Assembly (NCBI RefSeq): GCF_029017505.1 | Contig: NZ_JAQGEI010000003.1 | Location: 62,001 to 126,000 of the forward strand | Source of the DNA: Sedimenticola hydrogenitrophicus | Lineage (GTDB): Bacteria > Pseudomonadota > Gammaproteobacteria > Chromatiales > Chromatiaceae | Length of the DNA: 64,000 nt | Direction: 5' to 3' | Part shown: positions 63,013 through 64,000 of the stretch, one piece after another | Position numbering within the stretch: the first letter of the stretch is position 1 | Layout: each line of letters starts with the position of its first letter | Position numbers and translations under genes: made by a program | Notes under the pieces: generated by a model | The model's input: only the letters and a program-made list of their open reading frames with translations | Databases searched by the model: none | What the model was told of the DNA's origin: nothing

Positions 63013-64000
63013 TCAGCCGGCCGGTGTGGGCTCTTCAAGCAGCTGTTGTAATTTGTATTTCTGAATCTTTCCCGTTGCCGTTCTTGGCACATGGTCAATA
63101 ATGCGCACATCCTGTGGGCACTTGAAATGGGCCAGCTGGCTGCGTAGCGTCTGCTGCACCTGCCGGGCCAGGGCCTGCGGGTCCAGGCCGGTCTGTTGCG
63201 GCTCCAGGAACAGGACGATGCGGGCCGGTCCGTCGCCGCGAGGCGCCTCCACCACCGCCGCCTCGGCGACGTTGGGCACCGACAGGGCGCAATATTCGAT
63301 CTCGCTGGGGCTGACCCACTGCCCGGATATCTTCAGCATGTGGTCGGCCCGGCCCTGGTGATACCACCAGCCCTCGGCGTCGAAACTGAAGATGTCACCG
63401 GTGCGATACCAGACGCCGTTGAAGGCGTGGCGCGTCATGTCCTGGCGATTCCAGTAGCGGTCGCAGACCGAGGGCATGCGCAGCCAGGCGACCCCGGGGG
63501 TATCGGGCGTCTCGATCGGGTTGCCGTGCTCGTCGGTCAGGCGCACCTCCGCCCAGGGCACCACCCGGCCGCTGGCGCCGGGACGGCACGCCTCCGGGGT
63601 GTTGACGATGAACAGGATCAGGGTCTCGGTGGTGCCGATCCCCTCATAGATCAGCTTGCCGGTGGCGGCGTGCCAGTCGCTGAACAGCGCCTTGGGCAAC
63701 TGCTCGCCGGCGGAGACGCAGCAGCGCAGGTTCTTGAACGCGGGGCTCGCCGCGATCCCTTGGTTCAGCAGTTTGCGGTAGAAGGTGGGCACGCTGAACA
63801 GCAGATCCGGCCGGTGTTGCTCGACTAGTTCGCCGGTGCGCTCGGGCGTAGGCCAGCCGTCGAACAGGATCAGGGTGGCGCCGCAGCGCAGCCCGGCAAA
63901 CAGGCCGTGCGCCAACGGGTAGGCAAAGAAGAGTTTTGAGGTGCAGAGGATCTTCTCCCCCGGCTGCACCTTGAGATTTTCCCGCAGGTGCAGGTCGCTG
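63013..64000 (-). CDS. Aryl-CoA (benzoate-CoA type) ligase, 3' part
   Basis: The last 328 or so residues of an acyl/aryl-CoA synthetase whose start lies beyond the window. CTSKLFFAYPLAHGLFAGLR and GIGTTETLILFIVN match benzoate-CoA ligases. YHQGRADHMLKISGQWVSP is the hinge region, and PRTATGKIQKYKL holds the catalytic lysine. The enzyme adenylates an aromatic acid and forms its CoA ester. Together with the TRAP transporter it suggests uptake and activation of benzoate or a hydroxybenzoate; the substrate is not fixed by sequence. Confidence 0.88.
   Translation of the reverse strand, partial: SDLHLRENLKVQPGEKILCTSKLFFAYPLAHGLFAGLRCGATLILFDGWPTPERTGELVEQHRPDLLFSVPTFYRKLLNQGIAASPAFKNLRCCVSAGEQLPKALFSDWHAATGKLIYEGIGTTETLILFIVNTPEACRPGASGRVVPWAEVRLTDEHGNPIETPDTPGVAWLRMPSVCDRYWNRQDMTRHAFNGVWYRTGDIFSFDAEGWWYHQGRADHMLKISGQWVSPSEIEYCALSVPNVAEAAVVEAPRGDGPARIVLFLEPQQTGLDPQALARQVQQTLRSQLAHFKCPQDVRIIDHVPRTATGKIQKYKLQQLLEEPTPAG

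Overview
The window looks like the chromosome of a GC-rich gammaproteobacterium, probably a facultatively denitrifying, sulfur-associated member of the Chromatiales/Sedimenticola type. This placement is an inference from gene content: class I polyhydroxyalkanoate (PHA) genes, a complete nosRZDFYL set for nitrous oxide reduction, an APS-reductase-type sulfate assimilation operon, an ABC nitrate transporter with an ANTAR regulator, and a TRAP transporter next to an aryl-CoA ligase. No rRNA operon or species-diagnostic gene is present.

Layout. 1-3.5 kb: 5' end of modB (leftward), a class II aldolase, a YafJ-type amidotransferase, a DUF2058 protein and an OmpA-like lipoprotein. 3.5-7.8 kb: PHA locus with phaC (carrying an extra C-terminal helix-hairpin-helix domain), two phasin genes diverging from a region with two TTGTGC palindromes (candidate PhaR operators), and phaB. 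8.4-12.4 kb: leftward operon of cysH, a CxxC thioredoxin-like protein, a TauE exporter and a siroheme nitrite/sulfite reductase. 12.6-14.1 kb: a methyltransferase and a YbaK-type deacylase.

14.3-26.3 kb: an island behind tRNA-Ser(GGA). Four tandem ~140-bp repeats follow the tRNA, each ending in the last 18 nt of the tRNA, and a fifth degenerate copy lies at 26.2 kb. In between are the oxidative pentose phosphate genes gnd, pgl, tkt and zwf, a deiodinase-like redoxin and a dehalogenase-like hydrolase. Many relics lie among them: metal-binding domain, outer-membrane protein, lipoprotein, NO reductase, encapsulated ferritin, transaldolase. The carbon genes are intact while most other cargo is decaying.

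26.5-34.5 kb: nosRZDFYL with a candidate FNR/Dnr site upstream of nosR. 34.8-45.8 kb: housekeeping and small stress genes (Mut7-C RNase, pcm, HPF-cold-shock fusion, phosphoribosyltransferase, YbhB, OsmC, TPMT, hemF, flavin reductase, transglutaminase-like protease, SHOCT and GFA proteins) and a selO gene with an internal deletion. 46.3-50.8 kb: a NasT-like ANTAR protein, a leader with an ANTAR-type hairpin plus terminator, and a nitrate/nitrite ABC transporter. 51-52.3 kb: cbpA-cbpM. 52.3-59.9 kb: accessory modules (brnTA, a glutaredoxin-domain protein, small cassette-like genes, copAB) bracketed by partial copies of the cbpA/cbpM 3' region. 59.9-64 kb: dctMQP TRAP transporter and the 3' part of an aryl-CoA ligase gene.

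Intergenic DNA is rich in palindromes. Three long (150-170 bp) imperfect hairpins, a family of GGAGTCTGTCGG hairpins that overlap two stop codons, and a ~45-bp element with a covarying stem that sits beside or inside different palindromes deserve attention. The strongest candidates for something little described are the tRNA-Ser tandem repeats, which resemble the E. coli tyrT/rtT arrangement and also carry a 16-nt antisense copy of the tRNA T-arm, and the covarying 45-bp element.
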